A DNA stretch of 64,000 nt from positions 3,534,001-3,598,000 of the forward strand of contig NZ_JATACI010000002.1 in assembly GCF_037892195.1 (NCBI RefSeq). Direction: 5' to 3'. Position 1 is the stretch's first letter; the number at the start of each line of letters is the position of its first letter. Both the position numbers and the translations under genes were made by a program. Under the pieces are notes generated by a model. That model was not told the DNA's origin, made no database searches, and saw only the letters and a list, made by a program, of their open reading frames with translations. Positions 1 to 11,187 of this stretch are shown piece by piece. The stretch is from Yoonia sp. GPGPB17. GTDB taxonomy: Bacteria; Pseudomonadota; Alphaproteobacteria; Rhodobacterales; Rhodobacteraceae.

Positions 1-244
1 CTTAGCCTATATCAAACATGACTTCATGCAAGCTAAGGTAATGCAGGGCGTCACCCATATATGCATATCGCTGCATGCATTGATTTTTGGGCTCCGTAGA
101 GACCGCGGGATCTCGCTTCTCGCCGAGCTAGAAGCGCCGAACCAGAATCTCGATCTCGGAGCATATCAGCTTTGTCCGCGTACCACCCCGCAGACAATAG
201 GAACGAAATCGCTGCTTAAAAGCTTTGGATGGCAGCCACTCGGT

Positions 245-1136
245 TCAGCAAGCTTTGGCCATTAGGCGATTACGACCACTACGCTTGGCATCGTAAAGGG
301 ATTCATCCGCTTGCCTTAAAATGCAGCTTCCTTCACATGTCGTCGCCGACACACCTGCCAAACCAATGCTCGCCGTAACGCGGATTTGTTTCCCCCCTTA
401 TCGAAAATGTGCAGGCCTCAATGGTATCAAGCAAACGCTGGCACGCCACTTTGGCCCGTCCGATATCTGTTTCAGGAAAGATAGCTGCGAATTCCTCACC
501 CCCAAGGCGCCCAACCAGATCGATCGTACGAAGCTCAGTCATGAGCATAGCGGCAATCGCCAGCAGGACCCGATCACCAGCATCATGGCCGTGGACGTCG
601 TTGACTGCCTTGAAATGATCGATGTCGATCATCGCGACGGCTAGCTGGTGCTTAAAGCGTGTGGCGCGTGCATACTCAACTTCAAGTCTTCGCAGGAATG
701 TTCGACGGTTTGGCAATGCAGTTAAAGGATCGGTCTCTGCCTCTTTTCGCAGAAGGTCATATGCCGTTGTCAGTTCTCTGATACTGACAATGTCGATCAC
801 TTCGGTGTCTTCAACTACAGGAACGTGTCTGATCGAGTGTGCACCCATCAGCTGCAGTAAATGCCCAACTTCATCATCGGGACTGCAAGTGATGACGTCC
901 CGCGTCATAACTGTCTCAACGCATATATTCGCCAATCTGTCGTCAGGGTTTGCAGCAACTGGCAAAAGATCTCTCTCGGAGACGATGCCTACCATCCTGT
1001 CGCCTCGCTCAAAGACAACAAGCGCCCCGATCTTGAGATCGATCAGCTTTGTCGCGGCGTCCTGTAGTGTGGCCGATGGTAAGATGCCTTCAACCTTCTT
1101 CTTAGGCTTTTCCGCAAGTAGCTCTTTGATCTTCAT
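245..1136 (-). CDS. CBS-pair / GGDEF diguanylate cyclase (frame break near 395)
   Basis: Predicted soluble cyclic-di-GMP synthase whose N-terminus carries two CBS motifs (about residues 10-125) that probably sense an adenine nucleotide. The GGDEF domain starts near residue 135 (TDPLTALPNRR) and has the signature RLGGEEF. The uninterrupted frame ends at 333 with an uncharacteristic tail. The expected domain end (VTASIGLAG, then ADESLYDAKRSGRNRL) lies in the neighbouring frame and stops at 245. The break coincides with a run of six C at 392-397, and removing one base restores the domain. No transmembrane segment or EAL domain is seen. Family assignment is firm. The ligand of the CBS pair is inference. 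Confidence 0.85.
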
Positions 1137-1952
1137 GTTCGGTCCCGACGGTTTCGCGGTACCTCAAAATGCCAATGGTAGGTGAAGAACTGATAAACAA
1201 CTCCCAATCGCCTTGGTGAGTGACGTAAGAAATGCTCTTGCTCAAATGCTAAACGTCAGGACCCGACGCGAACGCGTCGTTGCATCCAATGGATGGAACA
1301 CGTCAATCCATAACGTGCGGAACGGGATGACGTTTCACTTCAGATGTTAATAGCATCTTTGATGCAGGGTCTTTCAGCGAGGAGTTGTCAAACATCGCAT
1401 CGCTATTGCTATGCATCTTGTACCGCTCCTGGATATTCACGCCCGCAATCGTCTCTTTGGTCATTCTAATGATCCGTTCACTCAAAAGATCGGCGTTTTA
1501 TTCTCAATACTCCGGTTGCATTGACCGCTGCTCCCACTTCGGCTAGCTCCAGCAGACTGGATCACCAGTTAGATAGTCTAGCTTAAGTTCTGAGGACGTA
1601 ACTCTGGCCCACTCTGCATCTAACGCGTGCGTGCTCCGTTAACAATCTATTAAGGATTGTGACATTTTCAGGCTTTAAATTGGGCGCATTTGTGTTGTTA
1701 CTTTCGGTTTCTTGAAGAATTGGCAACGCATTCAGCAAGATGGCGTTGTTTGCATCAATCGCGAACAGCAAAGAAAAACAGCCAAATTTACCATACACGG
1801 TCAAATTGTAGTCAGTTTTTAAACTCATCTTCCATTGCTGAAAAGACATGTCCTTTAGGGCAAATCCAAGCGAACCGCGGTCGCCCGTTTGACAGATGTT
1901 GAAACGTAAAGCCGCTCGGAAAAGAACCAAGATTTAAAGAGTGATAAGGACA
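1137..1952. other. Intergenic, no supported gene
   Basis: About 800 bases between two divergently oriented genes. Short open frames exist on the minus strand (1303-1485 and 1583-1930) and on the plus strand (1690-1902). None shows a recognisable domain or a convincing ribosome binding site. The stretch is more AT-rich than the flanking genes. It probably holds the promoters of the CBS-GGDEF and cold-shock genes. Confidence 0.4.
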
Positions 1953-2464
1953 ATGATGAGATCTGGATTATACGACGAAAAACGAGTCTGCCTCATAAAA
2001 GGCAATGTGAAGTGGTTTGCTCCGAGCAAAGGTTATGGCTTTGTGGAGAGTGTAGAGACAGCCGACGACATCCTTCTACAAAAATACACGCTCACAGAGT
2101 TTGGCCAGAGCTCGGTTGCAGAGGGAAGTCGTATCGAAGCATTTGTTAGCAAAGGGCCACGCGGGCTGCGAGTTGTCGAAGTGATTGCACTTGACGCTGT
2201 GCAAAACGCACCTCAATCGTCCGCTAGACGATGCTCGGAACCTGATAATCGCGAGTACCGGCCAGTACGGGTCAAATGGTATGACGACACCAGATACTAT
2301 GGTTTTGTAAACCTCTTTGGTGATGCGACGGACTACTTCGTCCGCAACAATCAGCTCCGCGATGCCGGCAGATTTGTCATCTCGAGCCGGGAGAGGCAAT
2401 TGGCGTTATTGCATCTAGTGCGCCACATCGCCCAGCGATTTTAGCCGTTCAGAATTGGAGTTAG
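1953..2464 (+). CDS. Double cold-shock-domain protein (frame break near 2368)
   Basis: Predicted RNA/single-stranded-DNA chaperone with two cold-shock domains. The first has an RNP1-like motif (VKWFAPSKGYGFVES, about residues 20-35). The second starts VRVKWYDDTRYYGFVNL. The uninterrupted frame ends at 2444 with an atypical tail. Shifting frame near 2368 gives the expected second-domain ending (LEPGEAIGVI, stop at 2462-2464). The ATG at 1953 is preferred because AAGGA lies just upstream; a GTG at 1941 is in frame. Double-CSD proteins are common in Rhodobacteraceae. The target RNAs cannot be told. Confidence 0.75.
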
Positions 2465-2624
2465 GCGCTTCTGATAGAGGCACCAACGATGCCTATTAAG
2501 GCGTTATCCGTTCTACAGCAAACCGCGCAATTGAAACCTGTTTCTTAGGTGCGAACTCCGGCCTGAAGCGAGCAAACAAAACGAATGTCGACGTCGACAA
2601 AGTTGGAATTTTGGAAAGAGTATT

Positions 2625-5600
2625 ATGCCCCAAAGCACAAAATCCTGGTATCAAGTGATAGCGAAACTCCTCTTTCTCGCTGTCGCATCTATCCAATTAG
2701 CGTCCACGGCGGCGGAAGCCCAGTCACCAACGAGTACGGGGATCTTTGCTTTTGACGTGCAGCGTGGTGACACCGGAGGTGTTATCGGGACACTGAACAC
2801 GGTTGGTGATGACCTCTGTCCAACCGCCGCGGTAAACGGTTGCGACTTTTCAAGAGCCGACGATCTGGTCCGCACAAATGATGGGGTGGCTTACGAGTTC
2901 GCCGTTAGCGTTGACCCGAATGGTGACGAAATCGCCATCCGGGCGGTCCTGGAACCAGGCCTGGTTTGGGATCAACTCCCTGGCACTTGCCTGAGCGGGA
3001 CGTCTGCAATCACCGGTTCGGGCACTTTAGCCGATCCTTCAACAGTCTCTTGTGATTTGGGGTTGCGTGGCAACAACGGTGGTTTCAGTTCAGTAATCAC
3101 CTTTGTTGCGGGTGCGATGAGCGATGCACTGAATGGAACAACGTCGGGCCTCGCATCTGCGGAGCTTTCTGCAACGACGCTGGGCGCGCCGCTTGTGGAC
3201 GACATCTCAGACGTTGATGATGTCGAGATAACAGCAAAGCCCCACTACAACTTGAGAAAAGAAGTCCGAAATGCTGCGCCCGCAACATATAGCGGGGTCA
3301 GCGGTTACAGTATCAATTACTTTTTCTTTGTCGAAACCTTGCGCGCGAACACAAATGGAAACGCAAGCGACGACCCTGATCCTTACTTTGGTAATGAGAT
3401 TGTCGTTGGGGATATTTCCTTCTTAGAAGATGCAAGCTCAGTATCACCCAATGCGATTGTTACCGCATGTAGTAACATTCAAGTGGGGCAGACTCTTTTG
3501 CCCGTGTTCAGTCCAGCAAATGCTGAGAGCAGCGTCATTAACGCGGGTACGGTTTCCTGCACGGGGCTGGATACAAATAATGCCGCTGTCACAATTACTG
3601 GCGCAGATCTTTCGCTCAGCCATTTCCCGACGGAAACATCGAATGGAACGGCTATTTCCGCAGATAATCGGATCGCAAGTTTTGGGCAGCTGACCGTATT
3701 TTTTCCGCTGACGGATATCTCTGCCGCTGGAGGCTCGCTCGGCACTGTAAACGTGCTCGAAAACTTCTCGCCAACAAGCGCGTCTGGTCAAGCGAACTTT
3801 AATGGTGCGCCCCAAGACGCCAATGGCGGCGAAAACGATGCTGACAACACAGTCGCATTCACGGTTGAGGAAGGTAGCGGGCTATTCAATCACTTTTATA
3901 GATGTGCGGCACCGTTTGGCGATCAGGGCGACTGCAGCGCCCCGACTGACCCACCGACAACTGCTACGTCGCGGGGATCTGGCGATGGGCCCGTTTTACC
4001 GGGTGAGGTGTTTTCAACGCAGACGAGCTTTACGAACAACTCATTTTCGTCAATCGCCAATGGCAGTGTCTGCGCGGTATTCGACAGCCGCTACTACGCG
4101 CCTTTCGCGGATGCAAACACGGGTTCTGACCCAGCCCGGTGCACCAATTGTGGTGGTGAAACGGAAGGTGTCGACTACTTTGTCGAATACGGTGTTGGGT
4201 ATATCTCGACAGCATTTCTCGATGCGTCCCCGACGCCCAACAGCGCGATTCCCGCAGAATGTACAGCTGCAACAGGTTGGTTCGGCACTCTTTCAGACGC
4301 TGAAGCCGCAGGGGCGGTCACAAAAGTACGATTGCGCAAAGTGAATCCGCTGGAGTCTGGCGACAGCGCTGTCCTTCAGGTGCAGCTTCGCGCGTATGAG
4401 GCATCTGCGCTGACCGGTGTGGATATCGGCACGCTATTTAAGACCTGGGGCACATTCTCCTCAGATCTTGGGAGCCGGAACTGTCGCTATGTCCCAGGCG
4501 AATGGGATACCATCAATCACAATCGCCGGGCGTGTGGGGACCGGTTGTTCTTTACCAATGCACTGGCGCGGATTGACAAACAGACCTTGCCCTCGGACAG
4601 CGTCAACACGGTCGATGCGGGACAACAGATATCCTATGCACTCAACCCGACCTTTACGGCGCCTGGTGCAATTCAGGATACGGTCACGATCGTGGATCAA
4701 CTCCCTGCTGGTGTCACTTACATCGAAGGCACATCGGTACAAGGCAGTACAAACCTTGCACCAACGGTAACTGGCACATCGGTGACCGGCCAAATTCTCA
4801 CGTGGGATTTGGGAACACTCACGACAAATGTGCCGATTGAATCCATTAGCTTTGATATCGATGTCCCACTGACGACCGCGAACAATACGCAACTCGACAA
4901 TGTCGCGCGTATCGATGCGGCAATTGATGCCAGTTCTGCGGAGCAGCGGAGCGATCTTCGGCGTGTGACAGTAAACTCGCCCGACGCCATGTTGATCACC
5001 AAACGTGTTGCTCAGGATAGCATCGATCCAGAGGAGAGCATTGACTACACGCTGGAATACTTCAACGCGACGCAGAACCCGTTCAACGAGATCGACATCA
5101 TTGATGTGCTACCCTTTGTGGGCGACGGACGGGGGTCAAATTTCACAGGTGATATTGCGTACACGTCGGCCACGCCGCAATCCACTAGCGCCGTCATGTA
5201 CTTCACTAAAGATGGGTCCTCCGCCGTTGACGGAGATCCGACAGATGCATCTAACAGCCTGACGACGGGCAGCACCAATTGGTGCCAGGGTACGGCCGGA
5301 TTTGCCGTCAACCCAACCGCGACACCAGCCGCCGGAGGATCTTCGAGCCTCTGCCCAGCGGATGGAACAGAGGTCACAGCCATTCGCCTGATCGATACAG
5401 AGCAGCTTGGCGTTCTTGGTCTACGTTCCATCGACTTTAGAATTGCCACCACGGGTAACGAAGGCGGCGACATTTACCGAAACGCTGCACGCGGGATAGC
5501 AGATACACTGAGCCTCCCGGCTTCGACACCAGTGGTTCAAACGGTGGTGAACGAAACACCGGTCATCATGGCTGCTAAGGAAAACGCCGATGTGACCGGC

Positions 5601-8600
5601 AATGTCGTGACCTTCAATTATCGGATCGAAAACCCAACAGCCGATTTTCCACTGACGAACGTGCAGTTGACAGACAATCTCGACAGCTTGTTTGGCGCTG
5701 GAAACTACGGGATTGAGACAGCACCAACACTGCAGACCGCAGATGTCAGCGGCGGGGTTTCCGTTAACCCTGATTTCTCCGGAACTGGTGCGGAGACGGG
5801 TCTCATTGAACCCACGAGCACGCTAGCACCGGGTGAATTTGCGATTGTACAGGTAGCAGTGCGCGTCACCACCGTCACCGATCAAGGATTTGGCACCGGC
5901 AATTATCAAAACAATGCGACCGCCGCAGGCACGTCCTTCGGCGACATGGTCAGCGATCTGTCAAACAACGGTGTCGACCCGGATGAGAATGATGACGGCG
6001 ACGGATCGGACGCGGACGAGAACACACCGACACCGGTTGTTTTGGATGCCGATGCACCCAGCATCAACGTCATTATGACCGGCGACACATCCGGATTTAA
6101 CTCACCAAATGAACCTGGCGATACCGTGAATTACACGATTACGGTGCAAAACACGGGCGATGTCGCGCTAACGTCAGTATCCTTCTTTGATGCCTCGCTG
6201 ACAAATGCCGATGGCGCAACACTGATGCTAACCGAAGCGGTTGATTTTGTCATCTCGAGCGGCGGGTCTGCCGAAGGGACACTACAACCCAGGGAGACCG
6301 CCAGATACACGGCGAGCTATGACGTTACCTTCGCCGATATCGTCAGTCAGGAAATCGAACATACGATCTCTGCGCGGGGCACCGCACCCGATGGGGTGAC
6401 GCAAGTCTCTGATGTTTCGGATGACACCGATGATAGTGAAGATGTTGACCCAGATAACGATGGCAACCCTGATGACCCGGTAACGACTCCATTGCTTGGC
6501 GCGCCAGGCATCAATGTTGTGATGACCGGGGATACATCCGCCTTCAACACACCAAATGAGGCAGGCGATACAATCGACTACACTATCATTGTTGAAAACA
6601 CCGGGGCTGTTCCTTTGACTACTGTTACCCTGGTCGACCAGACATTGGACAACGCTGACGGCGTAACACTCATGCTCACCGAGGATGTCGACTTTGCCAT
6701 CTCGAGCAGCGGGTCTGCCGAAGGGACACTACAACCCAGGGAGACCGCCAGATACACGGCGAGCTATGACGTTACCTTCGCCGATATCGTCAGTCAGGAA
6801 ATCGAACATACGATCTCTGCGCGGGGCACCGCACCCGATGGGGTGACGCAAGTCTCTGATGTTTCGGATGACACCGATGATAGTGAAGATGTTGACCCAG
6901 ATAACGATGGCAACCCTGATGACCCGGTAACGACTCCATTGCTTGGCGCGCCAGGCATCAATGTTGTGATGACCGGGGATACAGATGACTTTGCTAACCC
7001 CGTTCAGGCTGGTGACACAATCAGGTATGCGATTGCGGTCGAAAACACCGGTGCTTTACCCCTCAGCAACATCACATTCTTTGATCAGATCTTGGAAAAC
7101 GCGGACGGAACCGCGCTAATGTTGACCCAAGCACCTGACTTCGTCCCCGCTGATGGTGGCTCCCCTGAGGGCACGCTCAATGCAGGCGAAACCGCCACTT
7201 ATCAGGCAAGCTATGAGGTTACGCTTGATGACATTCTGAGCGAAGAGATCGAGCATACGATCTCGGCTCGTGGTACGGCGCCCGATGGTACAACGCAGGT
7301 CGCCGATATCTCCGACGACAGTGATGATACCGAAAATGTTGATCTTAACGCGGATAGCAATCCTGACGATCCGGTCACTACACAGCTTGCAGCGACGCCC
7401 GCGATCGAGGTGACCAAGGCGAGTGATACAAATGGCCTGACGACGCCACCGCTCCCAACACAAGAGATTGTCTACATCATTACTGTACAGAACATCGGGA
7501 ATCTACCGCTCTCAGGGGTTGCCCTGACCGACACGCTTACAAATGACGACAGCAACGTGTCTGACCTAAGCGGCGATGTAGCCTATCTGCGTTCAAATGG
7601 GCCTTCTTCAGAAGGCACATTGCAACCTTTGGAAACGGCAACTTACACGCTCACTTATGCCATAACCGCTGGCGATATCGATAGCGGTGCAGTCGACAAT
7701 AGCGTTCTTGCGATGGGGACCGATACACGCAATGTCGAAGTCAGCGATATCTCTGATGATCCAAACTCTCCGATTTCGACAACTGATGATCCAACCCGCA
7801 CGGCATTTACGCAGGAACCCGGCATCGACATTGTCCAGACAGGTGATGCAGTCGCGATTTCTGATCCGACGGTTGTCGGCGAAGTGATCGTTTATGACAT
7901 CACCGTCCAAAACACCGGGAATGTCACACTGACCGATGTGACATTGACTAATATTGTAACGAATGCGGCAGGCGGCAGTAGCGACATTTCAGCGGATATT
8001 GAGTTCCAAGGCGCCGATCAGGGCTCCTCCGAAGGGACTTTGGAGTTTGGTGAGACCGCAACCTATCAAGTCACTTATGCTGTTTCGCAGCCAGATATTG
8101 ACAGCGGTGAAGTCATCAATGTTTCGACAGTAGTGGGTCTTGCGCCAGATGGAGCGTCAGTCACCGAGATCTCGGACGACCTTGATGACCTGACCAACGT
8201 CGATCCGGACGGCAATGGGAACCCGGACGATCCAACTATTACGCCCCTTTTCGTTGCGCCACAGGTGACACTGGTTCTTGCGGCGGACGAGGTCCAGGAC
8301 ACCAATGGGAGCGGCATCTTCGGTGACGCAGGGGATACCGCAAACTACGTCTTCACAGCCGAAAACACCGGCAATACAGCGCTTGCGGATGTGGTGATCT
8401 CAGATACCGGACTACCAGGTGGCATCCTCTCACCGGCACCAGCCTTCGACGGTGATCTAGCGATCGCGGAGGGGCCCGTCGCAGTTGCGAGCATGAGCTA
8501 CGTTATCACGCCAACCGATGTAGCCACTGGTGAGCTGCAAGCATCTGCGACGGTCACTTCGACAGCCGTGGCGAGCCTTTTGGACGGCAGCCCTGACCCG

Positions 8601-11174
8601 GACACCGCACTTATCGGCTTGGATCCTGTGACCGACCTTTCCGACACAGGAAGCGATCCGGACATTGGTGATGCGGGATCGCTGCAAGACGTGGGCACTC
8701 CAGGTACGACTGATAGCGATGGGGTCGCTGGCAATGATGCGGACGAGCCAACAGTGGTGCTGCTGCCGGAACAGATGCCGACGATTACGCTGATCAATTC
8801 GATCATTGACTTCGCAGATACCAACGGGGACCTCGTCGTCGGGACAGCCGGAGATGTGATCACCTATGAGTATCGCGCGATAAACACGGGCAACGTCGCA
8901 CTGGCCAACCTCACCGTGTCCGATCCTTTGACGGACACAGATCTGGCCCCAATGGTGCCGCAAGGTCTTTTGCCGGGTGAAGAGGCTGCTTTCACGGCAG
9001 AATACGTTGTCGACGATGATGATGTCGCGGTGCTTCGCGTCGTTAGTTCCGCCACGGTTTCCGGGACAGCCGTAGCCACAACACTGAGTGCGGCCGGTGT
9101 TCCAGAACCCGATACAGATGCGCCTTTGTTGAGTGGTGTTGGCGTTTCGTTCGGACCCATTTCAGATATCTCCGACACCGGAACGGAACCAGCACCAGAC
9201 GCCGAGGGTCGTGTTGTGATCGTGCCTGACCCTGCTGGGACCGACACAAATGGTATCGCAGGCGATGATCGTGATGAGCCGACAGAAGTGTTGCTGCCAT
9301 TCTTGGCTTCGAACCTTTCACTTTCCGGCACCGTGTTTCTGGATAACGGTGACGGTGTACTCGGAGCACAAGATGATCGATCCGCAGGGGACGGGTACGT
9401 TGTACAGCTCATAAATGGTGACGGCAGCGTTGTCGATGAGACTATCGCCGATGGCAGCGGATTCTATGAGTTTGCGGGGTTCCCGAGTGGAGAGTACTCG
9501 GTGCTCTTTCTCACTCCCGAACGCGTTGGGGTCGGTATGTCAGCCCCTGTCATCATCGACGCAAGCAACGCCGATGTAACGGACGTCAATCAGCCGATTG
9601 ATCCGCAAGGTACGGTGTATAACTCTGCAACTGGCGATCCTGTTGCGGGCGTTACGCTAGAGATGGTCGATGGGACAGGTTCAGCATTCCCGACGGCATG
9701 CTTCCTGTCGGGCCAACAACCACAAACGACGGCGGCTGATGGCTTTTATGCCTTCGATGTTGTCCCTGGTGGCGACGCGGCTGCCTGCCCAGCTGCTGGC
9801 GAAACGACGTATCAGATTAGTATCGTAGCCGTGCCTGCCGATTTCCTCCTTGAGGTCTCGTCGGTCATTCCCGCCCAAGATGGGGCATTGCAGGGCACGA
9901 CCTGCACGGCTCCGAACGGTGCCAACCGCGATGCTGTACCAGGAGGCAGCTGTCAGCTTTCGGCATCAGATCAACCACCTAATCCACTCGCCGCAACACC
10001 CTACTTCCTCAGTTTTGCGCTGGAGGCTGGCGATCCTGATGTCGTCAACAACCACATTCCTATCGATCCTGTTTCTACCACATTGTCACCGTCAGACCTT
10101 GATATCTTCGTTACGAAAGTCGTGCGCGGTGGCCGGGACGCTTTCCTGGTTGGCGAGGTCGTCCCGTACGAGATTACGATTCAAAACAACGGTACCGACA
10201 GTGTTGCACCTGTTTTGGTCCGCGATCAGCTGCCAGCAGGTCTGGTTTATCTGCCCGGCTCTGGCCGTGTCGACGGAGTGTCAGTTGAACCGGATGTGGC
10301 AGGACAGTCGCTGACATTTACCAATATCAATCTGGTATCGGGCGCGACCTTGTCGGTGACGCTCTCGGCGCGGATGACCGGAGATACAGGTTACGGCGAT
10401 CTGGTCAATACTGCCGATGTACGTGATCCGACGAATGAAGCAGTGATTTCGAATACCGGAACGGCGACGGTCCGGCGCACTCTAGAGGCTGTCTTTGACT
10501 GCTCTGACGTGATCGGCAAAGTGTTTGATGACCGAAATATGGATGGCCATCAAGGCGCCTTCGGGCGTTTGCCAAGCAACACGCTCAGCTCCAGAGGGCC
10601 AATCACGGCATTCGATGGCGCGCTTGACAAACTTAGCGATACCATCGTGGAGCAGGACCCTTTTGGCGAACCCGGTCTGCCTAATGTGCGCCTGCTCACG
10701 CCGACCGGAACTATCATCACAACTGATGAATTTGGCCGGTTCAGCGTCCCATGCGCCGAACTGCCAGCCGCGATCGGATCAAACTTTGCCCTGAAACTGG
10801 ATGAGCGTTCATTGCCCACCGGTTACCGCGTCACAACAGAGAACCCGTTGGTGATGCGCCTCACACGCGGCATTTTTGCGGAGATGAACTTTGGCGCCGC
10901 CCTCGGACGGGTTGTCGACATCGACCTGACAAATGCGGCGTTCGTTGGTGGCTCTGCACAGCCTGTCGAGCAGTTGTCGCAAGGGATCGACGGGCTGTTG
11001 AGGCAAATCGTCAATACCCCGTCAGTGATCCGACTTTCCTATTTTGCCAATGGCGAAAGCCAGCAAACGACGCAAGCGCGCCTGGATGCGGTGGAGGCGC
11101 TGATCCGCGGGCAATGGGCGGATGGGGGGCAGTACCGCCTGATCATCGAACGCACAACGAAACAGATGCAGTGA
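2625..11174 (+). CDS. Giant secreted DUF11-repeat surface protein, 2849 aa
   Basis: Very large predicted exported protein, probably an adhesin or surface scaffold. A Sec signal peptide is visible (about residues 1-33, ending AEAQ). DUF11-like domains begin near residues 649 and 789. Seven related Ig-like repeats start near residues 1147, 1296, 1445, 1593, 1734, 1881 and 2053, each with a core like YTITVQNTGD. Asp-rich linkers of the type DPDNDGNPDDP join them and look able to bind calcium. SdrD-B-like segments follow near 2232 (SGTVFLDNGDGV) and 2629 (GKVFDDRNMDGHQ), with another DUF11 near 2492. The last 50 residues (LSYFANGESQQT and on) resemble the end of an OmpA-type domain. Thirteen bases separate it from the barrel gene downstream, so the two are probably co-transcribed. 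Binding partner unknown. Confidence 0.85.
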   Translation: MPQSTKSWYQVIAKLLFLAVASIQLASTAAEAQSPTSTGIFAFDVQRGDTGGVIGTLNTVGDDLCPTAAVNGCDFSRADDLVRTNDGVAYEFAVSVDPNGDEIAIRAVLEPGLVWDQLPGTCLSGTSAITGSGTLADPSTVSCDLGLRGNNGGFSSVITFVAGAMSDALNGTTSGLASAELSATTLGAPLVDDISDVDDVEITAKPHYNLRKEVRNAAPATYSGVSGYSINYFFFVETLRANTNGNASDDPDPYFGNEIVVGDISFLEDASSVSPNAIVTACSNIQVGQTLLPVFSPANAESSVINAGTVSCTGLDTNNAAVTITGADLSLSHFPTETSNGTAISADNRIASFGQLTVFFPLTDISAAGGSLGTVNVLENFSPTSASGQANFNGAPQDANGGENDADNTVAFTVEEGSGLFNHFYRCAAPFGDQGDCSAPTDPPTTATSRGSGDGPVLPGEVFSTQTSFTNNSFSSIANGSVCAVFDSRYYAPFADANTGSDPARCTNCGGETEGVDYFVEYGVGYISTAFLDASPTPNSAIPAECTAATGWFGTLSDAEAAGAVTKVRLRKVNPLESGDSAVLQVQLRAYEASALTGVDIGTLFKTWGTFSSDLGSRNCRYVPGEWDTINHNRRACGDRLFFTNALARIDKQTLPSDSVNTVDAGQQISYALNPTFTAPGAIQDTVTIVDQLPAGVTYIEGTSVQGSTNLAPTVTGTSVTGQILTWDLGTLTTNVPIESISFDIDVPLTTANNTQLDNVARIDAAIDASSAEQRSDLRRVTVNSPDAMLITKRVAQDSIDPEESIDYTLEYFNATQNPFNEIDIIDVLPFVGDGRGSNFTGDIAYTSATPQSTSAVMYFTKDGSSAVDGDPTDASNSLTTGSTNWCQGTAGFAVNPTATPAAGGSSSLCPADGTEVTAIRLIDTEQLGVLGLRSIDFRIATTGNEGGDIYRNAARGIADTLSLPASTPVVQTVVNETPVIMAAKENADVTGNVVTFNYRIENPTADFPLTNVQLTDNLDSLFGAGNYGIETAPTLQTADVSGGVSVNPDFSGTGAETGLIEPTSTLAPGEFAIVQVAVRVTTVTDQGFGTGNYQNNATAAGTSFGDMVSDLSNNGVDPDENDDGDGSDADENTPTPVVLDADAPSINVIMTGDTSGFNSPNEPGDTVNYTITVQNTGDVALTSVSFFDASLTNADGATLMLTEAVDFVISSGGSAEGTLQPRETARYTASYDVTFADIVSQEIEHTISARGTAPDGVTQVSDVSDDTDDSEDVDPDNDGNPDDPVTTPLLGAPGINVVMTGDTSAFNTPNEAGDTIDYTIIVENTGAVPLTTVTLVDQTLDNADGVTLMLTEDVDFAISSSGSAEGTLQPRETARYTASYDVTFADIVSQEIEHTISARGTAPDGVTQVSDVSDDTDDSEDVDPDNDGNPDDPVTTPLLGAPGINVVMTGDTDDFANPVQAGDTIRYAIAVENTGALPLSNITFFDQILENADGTALMLTQAPDFVPADGGSPEGTLNAGETATYQASYEVTLDDILSEEIEHTISARGTAPDGTTQVADISDDSDDTENVDLNADSNPDDPVTTQLAATPAIEVTKASDTNGLTTPPLPTQEIVYIITVQNIGNLPLSGVALTDTLTNDDSNVSDLSGDVAYLRSNGPSSEGTLQPLETATYTLTYAITAGDIDSGAVDNSVLAMGTDTRNVEVSDISDDPNSPISTTDDPTRTAFTQEPGIDIVQTGDAVAISDPTVVGEVIVYDITVQNTGNVTLTDVTLTNIVTNAAGGSSDISADIEFQGADQGSSEGTLEFGETATYQVTYAVSQPDIDSGEVINVSTVVGLAPDGASVTEISDDLDDLTNVDPDGNGNPDDPTITPLFVAPQVTLVLAADEVQDTNGSGIFGDAGDTANYVFTAENTGNTALADVVISDTGLPGGILSPAPAFDGDLAIAEGPVAVASMSYVITPTDVATGELQASATVTSTAVASLLDGSPDPDTALIGLDPVTDLSDTGSDPDIGDAGSLQDVGTPGTTDSDGVAGNDADEPTVVLLPEQMPTITLINSIIDFADTNGDLVVGTAGDVITYEYRAINTGNVALANLTVSDPLTDTDLAPMVPQGLLPGEEAAFTAEYVVDDDDVAVLRVVSSATVSGTAVATTLSAAGVPEPDTDAPLLSGVGVSFGPISDISDTGTEPAPDAEGRVVIVPDPAGTDTNGIAGDDRDEPTEVLLPFLASNLSLSGTVFLDNGDGVLGAQDDRSAGDGYVVQLINGDGSVVDETIADGSGFYEFAGFPSGEYSVLFLTPERVGVGMSAPVIIDASNADVTDVNQPIDPQGTVYNSATGDPVAGVTLEMVDGTGSAFPTACFLSGQQPQTTAADGFYAFDVVPGGDAAACPAAGETTYQISIVAVPADFLLEVSSVIPAQDGALQGTTCTAPNGANRDAVPGGSCQLSASDQPPNPLAATPYFLSFALEAGDPDVVNNHIPIDPVSTTLSPSDLDIFVTKVVRGGRDAFLVGEVVPYEITIQNNGTDSVAPVLVRDQLPAGLVYLPGSGRVDGVSVEPDVAGQSLTFTNINLVSGATLSVTLSARMTGDTGYGDLVNTADVRDPTNEAVISNTGTATVRRTLEAVFDCSDVIGKVFDDRNMDGHQGAFGRLPSNTLSSRGPITAFDGALDKLSDTIVEQDPFGEPGLPNVRLLTPTGTIITTDEFGRFSVPCAELPAAIGSNFALKLDERSLPTGYRVTTENPLVMRLTRGIFAEMNFGAALGRVVDIDLTNAAFVGGSAQPVEQLSQGIDGLLRQIVNTPSVIRLSYFANGESQQTTQARLDAVEALIRGQWADGGQYRLIIERTTKQMQ
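6251..6983 (+). repeat. 286-bp near-identical internal repeat, 447-bp period
   Basis: Bases 6251-6536 and 6698-6983 are identical except at 6261/6708 (G versus A). The offset is 447 bases, exactly 149 codons, matching one DUF11-like repeat unit. The other repeats of the array are clearly more diverged at the DNA level. This indicates a recent unit duplication or gene conversion within the gene. Confidence 0.9.
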
Positions 11175-11187
11175 GGAGGGCGAGACA

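Noticed and set aside
1583..1930. 115-codon minus-strand frame in the 1.1-1.9 kb gap
   Set aside because: No domain, no ribosome binding site, and composition like the surrounding noncoding sequence. Kept only as part of the intergenic entry.
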